The position numbers and the translations under genes are program-made. Below, in pieces: positions 35,069 to 49,015 of a stretch of 64,000 nt of DNA. Origin of the DNA: Thermus parvatiensis (lineage in GTDB: Bacteria > Deinococcota > Deinococci > Deinococcales > Thermaceae); the NCBI RefSeq assembly GCF_001535545.1, contig NZ_CP014141.1, forward strand, positions 1,488,001-1,552,000. Direction: 5' to 3'. The notes under the pieces were generated by a model. It did no database searches and was not told where the DNA came from. It saw only the letters and a list, made by a program, of their open reading frames with translations. Within the stretch, counting starts at the first letter, position 1, and the number at the start of each line of letters is the position of its first letter.

Positions 35069-35679
35069 GTCGTAGGGCACCTTGAGAAAGCGGGCCTCGA
35101 GGGTCTCTGTGTCCAGCACCATGACGTCCGCCCCGTGCTCCCCGGTGAGGCTTAGGCCCACGCTCCCGGGGTCGGCCACGAGGCCCGCCCCCACCCGCCT
35201 GGCTAGGGGCAGGTGCCGCCCCCAAGGAGGAGAACCTCCGCCCCGTAGCGCTCCAGGAGGGCGAGGAACGCCTTGGCCTCCCCCAGGAGGTCGGGCCGGG
35301 CCTCGGGGTCCCCCGGCATCCCGTGGAAGGCCACGAGGCGCCTCCCCCCGTAGGCCCTGCGGTGGGAGAGCCTGAGGCTGCGGAGGTAGGCGAGCTCCTT
35401 CTCCCCAAGCTGCGCCCGCGTCCACTCCAGGGTGGCCTTCCCCACCCCCTCGGGCAGGGGCTCGGGGAAGGGGTAGGCCACCCTTAGGTCCCAGGCCCCG
35501 GCGATGGCGGCAAGCCCTTCCTTCCAGACCTTGTGGATCACCTGCCTAGGGTGGGGCCCGTAGCCCACCAGGTCCCCGAGGACCAGAACCTCGTCCACCC
35601 CCTCGGCCCGTAGGACCTCCAGGGCGGCCTCGAGGGCGGGGAGGTTGGCGTGAAGGTCCGAGAGGACCCCAAGGCGCAT
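34976..35679 (-). CDS. YfcE/MJ0936-like metallophosphoesterase (one frame break)
   Basis: Calcineurin-like phosphoesterase: MRLGVLSDLHANLPALEAAL (Asp and His metal ligands), LVLGDLVGYGPHPRQVI near residue 40, AIAGAWDLRV near residue 68 where the usual Asn-His of GNHD is replaced by Ala-Trp-Asp, and LVAFHGMPGDPEARPD near 125. The frame breaks in a C5 run at 35219-35223; one added base gives LLLGGRHLPLARRVGAGLV and then DPGSVGLSLTG, making 234 residues. Normally the metal-binding GHTH follows; here GGRHLP replaces it. Such subtly altered paralogues are known in Thermus; activity is uncertain. Confidence 0.78.
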
Positions 35680-35711
35680 GGGCCCATTCTGCCATTCCGC
35701 CAGCCAAGGCC

Positions 35712-35740
35712 TGTGAAAACTGGCCTCGAGGGGATATGGT
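35712..35740 (+). promoter_or_regulatory. Promoter of lnt, leaderless
   Basis: TGTGAA (35712-35717), a 17-base spacer and TATGGT (35735-35740), ending six bases before the GTG start. Confidence 0.5.
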
Positions 35741-35746
35741 GGAGGG

Positions 35747-37078
35747 GTGCGGGCTCTTCTCCTCGGCCTCCTCCTGGCCCTCACCCTGCCTCCCTTTCCC
35801 TTCGGGTTCCTCGCCCCCCTGGTCCTGGCCCTTCTCCTCCACGGGGGGTTCCGCACGGGCTTCCTCATGGGCCTGGGGTTTTGGAGCCTGCACCTCATCT
35901 GGCTTCCCCAAAGCTTTGCCCAGCTCTTTGGCCCCTTGGGGGCCTTGCCCTTTTTGCCCCTGGTCCTGGTCAAGGCCTTGAGCTTTGGCCTCCTCTTCGC
36001 CCTCACCCCCAATGCCCCCATGCGCATCGGGGGGTGGGTGGTGCTGGAGTGGCTCACGGAACAGGGCGAGCTCGCCTTCCCCTGGGGGTTTCTGGGCTAC
36101 GCCCTGGTGGAGGCCCCGGGCCGCATCCTCGCCGCCTGGGGCGGGGTCTATCTCCTCTCCCTCCTCGTCCTCCTCGTGGCCTATGGCCTTCGGGCGAGGC
36201 GGCCTTGGGTCCTCCTCCTTTGGGCCCTCCTCTGGCTCCTTCCCCTCCCCGAGGCGCACCCCGAGGGCAAGGCCCTTTTGGTCCAGGGGAACATCAACCC
36301 CTTAAGGAAGTTCCAGGGGGAGCTGGACGAGGCGGTCTACCTGAGGCTCACCGAGGCGGGGCTTCGGGCCCACCCCGAGGCGGACCTCGTGGTCTGGCCC
36401 GAGACCGCGGTCTGGCGGATCCCCCAAGAGGCGGAGGCCCTCCTCCAAGGCCGCCCCCTCCTCACCGGCCTCAACCTCTATGGCCCCAACCGGGCGGTGC
36501 TCTACCGGGAGGGCAAGCTCCTCGGCCACTACGACAAGACCCGCCTCGTCCCCTTCGGGGAGCGCTTCCCCTTCCGGGAGGCCTTGGGGGGGGTCTACGC
36601 CTTCTTCTTCCGGGCCATGGGGCTTGGGGACCTCACCGACCGCCTCCCCGGAGATCGGGTGGCCCCCATCGGGCCCTACGGCGTCCTCATCTGCTATGAA
36701 TCCGTCTTCCCCTCGGTGGCCCGGGGCCTGGCGCGGGAAGGGGCCAGGGTCCTCGTCCTCCTCACCAACGACGCCTGGTTCGGCCCTTCCTTCGGGGGCA
36801 GGCAACACTTCGCCCTGGGACGCTTAAGGGCGGTGGAGACGGGGCGCTGGCTCCTCAGGGCCGGGAACGACGGGATCACCGCAAGCGTTGACCCCTTCGG
36901 CCGGGTGGTGGCGGAAATCCCCCCACACCAAGAGGGCTTCCTCCTCGCCCCTTACGCCCTAAGGACGGGCCTCACCCCTTACGCCCGCTTTGGGGACTGG
37001 GCGGTGGGCCTGGCGTTGACCATCTTCCTCCTTGGCCTTATCCTTAGGGTGCGTCCGCCGGGGTGGCGGAATCGGTAG
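35747..37078 (+). CDS. lnt: Apolipoprotein N-acyltransferase
   Basis: Membrane enzyme that adds the third acyl chain to lipoproteins. About seven N-terminal membrane helices (residues 1-165) are followed by a nitrilase-like domain with the catalytic triad: Glu in VVWPETAVW (about residue 213), Lys in GHYDKTRLVPFGERFP (about residue 263) and Cys in GVLICYESVFPSVA (about residue 320). A final hydrophobic helix VGLALTIFLLGLILRV ends the protein. The last seven codons and the stop, GWRNR-stop, lie inside the following tRNA-Leu gene. No frame break; 443 residues. An Lnt gene fits a diderm such as Thermus. Confidence 0.92.
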   Translation: MRALLLGLLLALTLPPFPFGFLAPLVLALLLHGGFRTGFLMGLGFWSLHLIWLPQSFAQLFGPLGALPFLPLVLVKALSFGLLFALTPNAPMRIGGWVVLEWLTEQGELAFPWGFLGYALVEAPGRILAAWGGVYLLSLLVLLVAYGLRARRPWVLLLWALLWLLPLPEAHPEGKALLVQGNINPLRKFQGELDEAVYLRLTEAGLRAHPEADLVVWPETAVWRIPQEAEALLQGRPLLTGLNLYGPNRAVLYREGKLLGHYDKTRLVPFGERFPFREALGGVYAFFFRAMGLGDLTDRLPGDRVAPIGPYGVLICYESVFPSVARGLAREGARVLVLLTNDAWFGPSFGGRQHFALGRLRAVETGRWLLRAGNDGITASVDPFGRVVAEIPPHQEGFLLAPYALRTGLTPYARFGDWAVGLALTIFLLGLILRVRPPGWRNR

Positions 37079-37143
37079 ACGCGGCAGACTCAAAATCTGC
37101 TGTCCGCAAGGACGTGCGGGTTCGAGTCCCGCCCCCGGCACCA
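37057..37143 (+). tRNA. tRNA-Leu(CAA)
   Basis: Type II tRNA with a long variable arm: acceptor GCCGGGG (37057-37063) pairs with CCCCGGC, the anticodon arm GCAGA-CTCAAAA-TCTGC gives CAA, the variable arm is TGTCCGCAAGGACGT, the T arm is GCGGGTTCGAGTCCCGC, CCA encoded. It overlaps the lnt 3' end by 22 bases. Confidence 0.95.
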
Positions 37144-37146
37144 AGG

Positions 37147-37169
37147 GGCCCCGAAAGGGGCCTTTTTTT
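37147..37169 (+). terminator. Intrinsic terminator after tRNA-Leu
   Basis: GGCCCC-GAAA-GGGGCC (37147-37162) followed by seven T. It ends the lnt/tRNA-Leu transcript. Confidence 0.88.
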
Positions 37170-37214
37170 CTGGATGCGGGCTTGCGCCAGCGCGAAGGCC
37201 CCGGGGCCCCCGCG

Positions 37215-37964
37215 CTATTCCTTGTCCCAAAGGGCGAGGACGTAGCCTTCCGCCACCAAGAAGCGGGGCGGGCTTCCCAAAGCCTCCCGGAAGAGGCCCT
37301 CCAGGGCTTCCAAGGAGAACCTCCGCCCAAGGGGCGGCCCCACCTCCTCCTCCCGGTAAGGCCACTCCAAGACGGCCACGCGCCGGGCCACCCGGGAGGC
37401 CTCCCGGAGGGCGGGAACGGGGTCCAGGTGGTGGAGGGCGAGGCCGAAGAAGGCGAGGTCAAAGCTTCTGTCGGGGAAGGGCAGGGCCTCGGCCCGCCCC
37501 TCCACGAACCGGGCCCCCTTCACCTTGGCCCGGGCCACCTCCAGGCGATCCGCCCTGGGGTCCAGGCCCACGACGAAGAGGCCCAAGGCGGCGAAGGCCT
37601 CGGCGAAGACCCCGGTGCCGGTGCCGATGTCCAAGACGCTTTTCGCCTTTAGGCCCTCCAGGGCCTTCCTAGCGATCTCCCCCGGAGGAAAGCGCCTAAG
37701 CCTTTCCTCCTTGCGGAAGGGGTCCCCTGCCTCGCAGGCGTTGGTGAAAAGGGCCCACATCACCAACGCCCCCTCCTCCGCCGCCTTCTGGAAGGCCCTT
37801 TGCAGGGTGAGGAAGACCTCTTCCTCCTTTCCGGAAACCTCCGAGTGGGTGGGGAAGACGCGGTAGCTCGCCCCGCTTTCCTCCAGGGCCAGGAGGGCTT
37901 TCTCCACCGCCCTGTAGTCCCCCTGGAGGAGGGGGTAAAGGGCGAAAAGGGCCTTCACCGCCAT
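37215..37964 (-). CDS. YkoF-like ligand-binding domain fused to a SAM-dependent methyltransferase
   Basis: A 249-residue two-domain protein. Residues about 1-85 (MAVKALFALYPLLQGDYRAV, GASYRVFPTHSEVSGKEEEV, ALVMWALFTNAC) resemble the YkoF/MTH1187 fold that binds thiamine or hydroxymethylpyrimidine. Residues about 105-249 are a class I methyltransferase with SVLDIGTGTGVFAEAFAALG (motif I), VGLDPRADRLEVAR (motif II) and FDLAFFGLALHHLDP (motif IV region). The frame is continuous across the join. It overlaps the preceding methyltransferase by ten bases. Substrate unknown; the fusion hints at a link with pyrimidine/thiamine precursors, but this is inference. Confidence 0.68.
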   Translation of the reverse strand: MAVKALFALYPLLQGDYRAVEKALLALEESGASYRVFPTHSEVSGKEEEVFLTLQRAFQKAAEEGALVMWALFTNACEAGDPFRKEERLRRFPPGEIARKALEGLKAKSVLDIGTGTGVFAEAFAALGLFVVGLDPRADRLEVARAKVKGARFVEGRAEALPFPDRSFDLAFFGLALHHLDPVPALREASRVARRVAVLEWPYREEEVGPPLGRRFSLEALEGLFREALGSPPRFLVAEGYVLALWDKE

Positions 37965-38592
37965 CTCCCCAAGTATAGGGCGGGGCGGTTCCCCGCGCGC
38001 CTTCCCGCAAGGTCCGCCTCCTCGTAGGGGGATTGGCCTCGGGGGCGAGAAACACCGCTTCCCCTTCCGCCTCAGGAGGCCCTAGGAGGGCCTTCAGGTC
38101 CTCCCGGGCGAGGAAGCGGGCCCGGGCCCAGGGGAGGACGCCCTTTTCCCCGATCCTCCGGTAGAGGGCGGCCCAGGGGGAGAGGGCCTCGAGGACCCCC
38201 ACCACAAGGGCCCCGCCCGGACGGAGGACGCGCCGGGCCTCGAGGAGGACCCGCTCCACGTCCTCCACGAACTCCAGGGTGGTGAAGAGGAGGACCACGT
38301 CAAAGCTTTCCCCGGGGAAGGGCAGGGCCTCGCCCCAAGCCCGCACCCAGGTGGCCTCGGGCGCCCGCCTCCTCCCCACGGCGAGCATGGCCTCGGAAGG
38401 CTCCACCCCCACCTTTTGGGGATAGGAAAGGCGCCTAAGCCAGTACCCGGTCCCCGCGCCCACCTCGAGGAGGCTTTCCCCCGGGGGAAGGAGCCCCTTC
38501 AGGGCCCTCTCCTCCTCGGCGATGACGTAGGCCCCCAAGGGGGTCTCGTACCAGGCCTCGTAGGCCTCGGCTAGAGAAGCGAAGGGGTCCAC
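37955..38592 (-). CDS. Class I SAM-dependent methyltransferase (one frame break)
   Basis: A 212-residue UbiE/Methyltransf_11-type enzyme: SLLEVGAGTGYWLRRLSYPQ (motif I, about residue 40), VGVEPSEAMLAVGRRRAPE, GEALPFPGESFDVVLLFTTL (about residue 85) and RVLRPGGALVVGVLEALS. The frame breaks in a G5 run at 38027-38031; one added base gives EANPPYEEADLAGRRAGNRP and a stop inside the next gene start. GTG start at 38592, five bases after the alpha-glucosidase stop, so it is in that transcript. Small-molecule substrate unknown. Confidence 0.8.
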
Positions 38593-38596
38593 ACCC

Positions 38597-41082
<2,486 letters not shown>

Positions 41083-42432
41083 ATGGGGCTCATCATCGTG
41101 GCCAACCGGGCGCCCTTCCGCCTGACCCCCGAGGGGCTCGTCCCCGCGGTGGGCGGACTCGCCACCGCGCTTCTCCCGGTCCTGGAGAGGCGCCATGGCG
41201 TCTGGGTGGCGGCCGGGGAGTGGCGGGAGAAGGGCCAAGCCGCCACCCCCCGGGAAAGCCAGGTCCGCCTGGAACAGGTCTTCCTACCGGAGAAGGAGTG
41301 GCAGGGCTACTACGGGGGGTTCTCCAACCGGGTCCTCTGGCCCCTCTGCCACTACTTCTTGGAGCGGGTGGAGCTCAGGCGGGACTTCTACCAGGACTAC
41401 CAGCGGGCCAACCGCCGCTTCGCCGAGCGGGTGGCCCAGGTCTTCCGCGAGGGGGACACGGTCTTCGTCCAGGACTACCACCTCCTCCTCCTTCCCCGCC
41501 TCCTCCGGGAGAGGATCCCGGCGAAAATCGGGTTCTTTTTCCACATCCCCTGGCCCTCCAGCGGGGTCTTCCGCATCCTGCCCTGGGGCAGGGCCTTGGT
41601 GGAGGGCGTTCTGGGGGCCGACCTCATCGGCTTCCACACCCCGGAGTACGTGGAGAACTTCCTGAGGACCGCCGCCTACTACGGCTACCAGGTGGAGGAA
41701 AACCGGGTGCGGGTGGGGGAAAGGTGGGTGCGGGTGGAGGCCCACCCCTTGGGGATCGACACGGGGCGCTTCGGGGAGCTCGCCCAGGACCCCCACATCG
41801 GCCTCCACGCCCGGGCCCTCAAGCGGCTCGCAGGGGCGGAGCGGCTCATCCTCGGGGTGGACCGGCTGGACTACACCAAGGGAATTTTGGAAAGGCTCCT
41901 CGCCTACGAACGCCTCCTCCAGTCCTACCCCCAGTGGCGGGGCCGGGTGGCCTTCTTCCAGATCGCCACTCCAAGCCGCACCAGCGTCCACGCCTACCGG
42001 GAGCTCAAGCGGCGGGTGGACGAGGTGGTGGGGCGGATCATGGGGAGCTTCCTCAGGGAGGACTGGGTGCCCCTCCGCTACTTCTACCAGACCTACACCC
42101 AAGAGGAGCTCGCCGCCTTTTACCGGGCGGCGGACGTGGCCCTCATCACCCCCTTGAGGGACGGGATGAACCTGGTGGCCATGGAGTACGCCTACACCAC
42201 GGAGGACGGGGTCCTGGTCCTCTCCAACCTGGCGGGGGCGGCGGAGTACCTGAAGGAGGCCCTTTTGGTCAACCCCTACGACCTGGACGGGATGGCCCAG
42301 GCCCTGGACCGGGCCCTGCGCATGCCCGGAGGGGAACGCCGGGAAAGGCTTTCCGCCTTGAAGGCCCGCATTGAGGCCTTGGACGTCCAGGGCTGGGCGG
42401 AGCGCTTCCTCGCCTCCTTGGAGGAGGGATGA
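41083..42432 (+). CDS. otsA: Trehalose-6-phosphate synthase
   Basis: GT20 glycosyltransferase making trehalose 6-phosphate from a sugar nucleotide and glucose 6-phosphate. The 449-residue protein shows MGLIIVANRAPFRLTPEG with the N-terminal GGLATAL loop, YYGGFSNRVLWPLCHY (about residue 75), DTVFVQDYHLLLLPRLLRE (about 126), GFFFHIPWPSSGVFR (about 149), ILGVDRLDYTKGILERL (about 262) and PLRDGMNLVAMEYAYT (about 363). RBS GGGAGGAGG. It overlaps otsB as ATGA. Together with otsB and treS it forms the trehalose osmolyte operon known from some T. thermophilus strains. Confidence 0.95.
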   Translation: MGLIIVANRAPFRLTPEGLVPAVGGLATALLPVLERRHGVWVAAGEWREKGQAATPRESQVRLEQVFLPEKEWQGYYGGFSNRVLWPLCHYFLERVELRRDFYQDYQRANRRFAERVAQVFREGDTVFVQDYHLLLLPRLLRERIPAKIGFFFHIPWPSSGVFRILPWGRALVEGVLGADLIGFHTPEYVENFLRTAAYYGYQVEENRVRVGERWVRVEAHPLGIDTGRFGELAQDPHIGLHARALKRLAGAERLILGVDRLDYTKGILERLLAYERLLQSYPQWRGRVAFFQIATPSRTSVHAYRELKRRVDEVVGRIMGSFLREDWVPLRYFYQTYTQEELAAFYRAADVALITPLRDGMNLVAMEYAYTTEDGVLVLSNLAGAAEYLKEALLVNPYDLDGMAQALDRALRMPGGERRERLSALKARIEALDVQGWAERFLASLEEG

Positions 42433-43118
42433 GGGCGGAAAACCCCGTCTTCTTTCTGGACTACGACGGCACCCTGGCCCCCATCGCCCAAAGGCCCGAG
42501 GAGGCCTTCCCCCACCCCGAGGCCCCCCGGGTCCTCCGGGCCCTCATGGAGCGCCACCCCGTCTACGTGGTCACGGGAAGAAGGGTGAGGGACCTCGAGC
42601 CCCTCCTCCCCCTCCCGGGCCTTCCCGTGGTGGGGGGGCACGGCCTGGAGGAGGGGGTGCTTTTCGGGGAGGTGCGGCCCCTCTTCCCCGTGGACCTTGG
42701 CCCCTTGCGGGCAAGGCTTCCCTCCTGCCCCGGGGTGCGGGTGGAGGACAAGGGCTTCGCCCTGGCCCTGCACTACCGGGGGGCGGAGGACGAGGAGAAG
42801 GCCCGGGCCTGCCTCGAGGCCTGGCTTAAGGCGGTGGAGGGGCTCCTTGAGGCCTTGGGCCTCGAGGCCCTCCCCGGCAAGAAGGTCCTGGAGCTCAAGC
42901 CCAAGGGGGTGGACAAGGGCCAAGCGGTCCTTAGGCTCCTAAAGCGCCACCCGGGCCGCACCCCCATTTACATCGGAGACGACACCACCGACGAGGCGGC
43001 CTTCCAAGCCCTGAAGGGCCGGGGCCTCACCTTCAAGGTGGGGGAAGGCCCCACGGCGGCCCAAGGCCGGCTCAAGGACGTGGAGGAGGTCATAGCCTAC
43101 TTGAAAACCTACCTCTGA
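42429..43118 (+). CDS. otsB: Trehalose-6-phosphate phosphatase
   Basis: HAD-superfamily phosphatase converting trehalose 6-phosphate to trehalose. 229 residues with FFLDYDGTLAPIAQRPEEA (motif I, Asp nucleophile at about residue 11), VVTGRRVRDLEPLL (motif II), KPKGVDKGQAVLRLL (motif III Lys) and YIGDDTTDEAAFQALKG (motif IV, about residue 180). Short cap domain. ATG overlaps the otsA stop; treS follows after 18 bases. Confidence 0.95.
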   Translation: MRAENPVFFLDYDGTLAPIAQRPEEAFPHPEAPRVLRALMERHPVYVVTGRRVRDLEPLLPLPGLPVVGGHGLEEGVLFGEVRPLFPVDLGPLRARLPSCPGVRVEDKGFALALHYRGAEDEEKARACLEAWLKAVEGLLEALGLEALPGKKVLELKPKGVDKGQAVLRLLKRHPGRTPIYIGDDTTDEAAFQALKGRGLTFKVGEGPTAAQGRLKDVEEVIAYLKTYL

Positions 43119-43136
43119 CCCTCTAGCCTTTAGGCC

Positions 43137-46033
<2,897 letters not shown>

Positions 46034-46048
46034 GCGCCCGGTAGCCCT

Positions 46049-47010
46049 TCAGCCCCGGGCCACGGGGGCCTTGGGGTGGAAGACGGCCTCCTCGGGGAGG
46101 AGGCGGCGCTTCTTGGCCCGGCGGTAGACGGCGTCCCACATGCGGCAGAAGGCGCACACCGCCCCCGTGGTGGGGTAGCCGCACCGCTCGCACTCCCTCA
46201 GGGCCACCTCCTCTCCCACGTCCAGGCGGGGCCGGATCTTCTCCAGGAAGCCCTCGAGGAAGCGGAGCTTGGCCCCGGGCATGGACCGCTCCACCAGGTT
46301 CAGGGCCTCCTTGTAGAGGAGGCTTTTCGCCCCCTTGGCGTTCGGGCACTCCTCGTGAAGGTAGCGGATCCCCCTAAGGAGGGTGTAGGAGAGGACCTCC
46401 CTTTCGCTAAAGCGGTAGAAGGGCTTGACCCGGGCGGCGAGGCCGGGCTTTTCCGGCAGGACGGGCCCCTGGCGGGAAAGGGTCTCCTCCTGAGGGTTCA
46501 GGAGGTTCCCGAAGAGGACGGCGGCCTCGTCGTCCAGGTTGTGCCCCGTGGCCACCACGCGGAAGCCCTCCTCCACCGCCACCTGGTTGATGATGTAGCG
46601 CTTGGAGAGGCCGCAGGCGGAGCAGGCCACCCGCCCGGAAAGCCGGGCGAGCTCGGGGACCCCGAAGCCGTAGGCCTCCTTCAGGTCCACCACGAGAAGC
46701 TCCAAGCCCCTTTCCCGGGCGAAGGCCTGGGTGACCTCGAGGCTCCTCTTGGAGTACTCCCCGATGCCGAGCTCAATGTGGAGCCCCACGGCCTGGTAGC
46801 CCAGGCGGCTTAGCACGTCCCAAAGGGCCAGGGAGTCCTTCCCCCGGAGACCGCCACCAGAACCCTCTCCCCGGGGAGGAGCATCCGGTGTCGGCGGATG
46901 GCCCTCTCCGTCTCCTTGACGAACCAGTCCAGGTAGTGCTCCCGGCAGAGGGCAAGCCCCCGGGATCTCATCTCCACCTGGGCCTTTTGCCCGCAGACCT
47001 TGCAGACCAC
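46049..47010 (-). CDS. ttuA: tRNA 2-thiouridine synthetase TtuA (one frame break)
   Basis: PP-loop ATPase that thiolates U54 to make 2-thioribothymidine in tRNA, needed at high temperature. N-terminal zinc finger CKVCGQKAQVEMRSRGLALC, then VLVAVSGG; the frame breaks in a C5 run at 46841-46845, and one added base gives SGGKDSLALWDVLSRLGYQ, the PP-loop. Cluster-binding cysteines are in SACGLSKRYIIN and ECPNAKGAKS, with a second zinc finger CERCGYPTTGAVCAFC near the end. 320 residues. It starts one base after the ttuB stop, so sulphur carrier and enzyme are co-expressed. Convergent with treS. Confidence 0.95.
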
Positions 47011-47011
47011 G

Positions 47012-47209
47012 CTACCCTCCCGAGATGGCGGAGAGGACCTCTAGGGTGTCCTCCTCGCGCACCTCATCCTCCAGGGTGAGGAGCTCCTCGCCCCGCACCG
47101 CCACCACGGTCTCCGGGTTCAGGCCAAGCTCCTCCAGAACCTCCCTTAAGGGCCGGTTCCCCTTGACCTCCACCTCCTTGCGCTCGGGCAGGCGCAGAAC
47201 GATCCTCAC
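47012..47209 (-). CDS. ttuB: Ubiquitin-like sulphur carrier TtuB
   Basis: A 65-residue beta-grasp protein that ends in the Gly-Gly needed for C-terminal thiocarboxylation and sulphur transfer to TtuA; it can also be conjugated to proteins in Thermus. Sequence from GTG 47209: MRIVLRLPERKEVEVKGNRP to EDTLEVLSAISGG. The start is fixed by a leaderless -10 box (TACACT) six bases upstream and by my memory of the T. thermophilus protein. Confidence 0.95.
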   Translation of the reverse strand: MRIVLRLPERKEVEVKGNRPLREVLEELGLNPETVVAVRGEELLTLEDEVREEDTLEVLSAISGG

Positions 47210-47213
47210 CCCG

Positions 47214-48340
47214 CTAGTGTAGCAGGTGGGGGGCCACAAGCTCCGTGAGCCGCTGCAAGGTCAGGCGGTTCCGCTTCGCGATCTCCTCCCGCCTGGGGAT
47301 CTCCGGGTAGGCCCCTTCGGGGTCGTGGAGGGTGGGGGTGAGGGGCTTGCCGAGCCGCGCTTCCCAGGTCCTAAGCCACCCCTCGGGAAGGCGCTCGGGC
47401 AGGGGAAGGCCGTGGAAGAGGTGGTAGAGGAGGGCCCAGACCCTCACCGTCCCGTCCAGGCTGTACCCGCCCCCTAAGGTGAAGAGGACCCTTCCCCCGG
47501 CGTAGGCCTCGGCGTACTCCAGGAGGAGGCGGAAAAGCCTCTCGTAGGCCCGGGCGGTGAGGAGGAGGTCGGCCAAGGGGTCCAGGTAGTGGGCGTCCGC
47601 CCCCGCCTGGACCACGAGGACGTCGGGGCGGAAGGCCTTAAGGGCCCAGGGCACCAGGGCCTCAAAGACCTCGAGGTAGCTTTCGTCCTCGGTGAAGGGC
47701 TCCAGGGGGAGGTTGAGCTTCTTCCCCAGGCCCGCCCCCCGGCCGATCTCGTAGACGTGCCCCGTCCCCGGGAAGAGGTAGCGTCCCGACTCGTGGAGGC
47801 TTAGGGTGAGGACCTCCCCCTCCTCGTAGTGGATCCACTGCACCCCGTCCCCGTGGTGGACGTCAATGTCCACGTAGGCCACGCGGAGCCCGGCCCGGGT
47901 CATGTGGCGGATGGCCACGGAGAGGTCGTTGTAGACGCAAAACCCCGAGGCGCGGTCGTACTGGGCGTGGTGGAGACCCCCGCCCAGCTGCAAGACCCGC
48001 TTTTCCCCGGCCAAAATCCTTCTCGCCCCCTCCAGGGTCCCCCCCACCAGGATCCGGGCCGCCCGGTCCATGCCGGGGAAGACGGGGGTGTCCCCCGTGC
48101 CCAGGCCGTAGTGCTCTAGGTCAGGGAAAAGCTCCCCCCGGCTTGCCGCCTCCACCCGCTTCACCAGGCGCTCGGAGTGGACCGAAAGCACCTCCTCCCG
48201 GGTGGCCTCGGGGGGGCAAGGGGATTTTGCCACGCCTCGAGGGCCTGAAGAAGGGAAGTGAGCATCTCCAGGCGCACCGGGCTGAAGGGGTGGTCCGGGC
48301 CGAAGTTGTAGAGGCGGTACTCCTCCCGGTAGATCACCAT
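47214..48340 (-). CDS. acuC: AcuC-like histone-deacetylase-family protein (one frame break)
   Basis: Zn-dependent deacetylase of the HDAC superfamily. The true N-terminus, MVIYREEYRLYNFGPDHPFS from ATG 48340, runs to EAWQNPLAPP, where a G7 run at 48210-48216 needs one more base to join EATREEVLSVHSERLVKRVE; 375 residues in all. Active-site marks: GGGLHHAQYDRASGFCVYND (about residue 130), VDIDVHHGDGVQWIHY (about residue 165, Zn ligands), LHESGRYLFPGTG and VVQAGADAHYLDPL. Its ATG overlaps the acuB stop. AcuC deacetylates acetyl-CoA synthetase in Bacillus; acuA is not next to it here. Confidence 0.9.
47216..47221 (-). promoter_or_regulatory. -10 box of ttuB, leaderless
   Basis: TACACT on the minus strand ends six bases before the ttuB GTG and lies inside the last codons of acuC. 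Confidence 0.6.
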
Positions 48341-48960
48341 GGCTTCTTGGGGGGCCAGAGGACCTCAAACCCCTCCCGCCGCAGGGCCTCGGCCAGGAGG
48401 TGGGCCTCCAGGGTGTTCACCCGCACCACCGCCCGCACGTAATCCCCATCCTCGGGATAGGAGAGAAGGGAGTGGATGTTCACCCCCCGCCCCGCCAAAA
48501 ACCCGGTGAGCCGGGCGAGCTCGCCCACGCGGTCGGGGAGGCGCACCTCCAGCCTTCCCGAGGGCTCGGTGACCCCCGTAAGCCTGAGGAGGCCGTCCAG
48601 GAGGTCAATTCCCGTGACGATGCCCACCAGCTCCCCGTCCTCCAAGACGGGCAGGCACCCGATCTTCCGCTCCCGCATCACCCGGGCCGCCTCCTCCACA
48701 GGGTCTAGGGGGTGGGCGGTGACCACCCCCCGGGTCATCACCTCCTCCACCCGGGTGCACCCGGGGCAGGGCCCTTTGGGGTTCAGGTGGCTCGTGGCCA
48801 GGCGGATGTCCCGGTCGGTGATGATGCCCACAAGCCGCCCGTCCTGCACCACGGGGAGGTGGCGGATGCCCTTTTCCAGGAGGAAGCGGTAGGCTTCCTC
48901 GAGGGTCGTCTCCGGCCCCACGGTGAACACCGGGTGGCGCATCACGTCCCTGACCAGCAT
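48334..48960 (-). CDS. acuB: AcuB-like CBS-pair and ACT-domain protein
   Basis: A 208-residue regulatory protein with two CBS motifs (MLVRDVMRHPVFTVGPETTL to RLVGIITDRDIRLA; EEVMTRGVVTAHPLDPVEEA to GELVGIVTGIDLL) and a C-terminal ACT-like domain (LEVRLPDRVGELARLTGFLA, about residue 137). CBS pairs usually bind adenosine nucleotides. It matches AcuB of the acetoin/acetyl-CoA-synthetase operon and overlaps acuC, supporting that assignment. Role in controlling AcuC is inferred only. Leaderless promoter. Confidence 0.85.
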   Translation of the reverse strand: MLVRDVMRHPVFTVGPETTLEEAYRFLLEKGIRHLPVVQDGRLVGIITDRDIRLATSHLNPKGPCPGCTRVEEVMTRGVVTAHPLDPVEEAARVMRERKIGCLPVLEDGELVGIVTGIDLLDGLLRLTGVTEPSGRLEVRLPDRVGELARLTGFLAGRGVNIHSLLSYPEDGDYVRAVVRVNTLEAHLLAEALRREGFEVLWPPKKPW

Positions 48961-48966
48961 GGGCCC

Positions 48967-48972
48967 AGTATA
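48967..48972 (-). promoter_or_regulatory. -10 box of acuBC, leaderless
   Basis: TATACT on the minus strand ends six bases before the acuB ATG. Confidence 0.65.
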
Positions 48973-48973
48973 C

Positions 48974-49014
48974 GGCGAAAGGGCCCCGGAGGCCGGGGCC
49001 CTAGGGCTTTCGCC
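48974..49014 (-). terminator. Terminator of the peptide-transporter operon
   Basis: A perfect GGGCCCCGG/CCGGGGCCC stem (48981-48989 with 48993-49001) is nested in a longer palindrome with GGCGAAAG and CTTTCGCC at its ends. It lies immediately after the dppF stop and just upstream of the acuB -10 box, so it insulates the two operons. Confidence 0.7.
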
Positions 49015-49015
49015 G

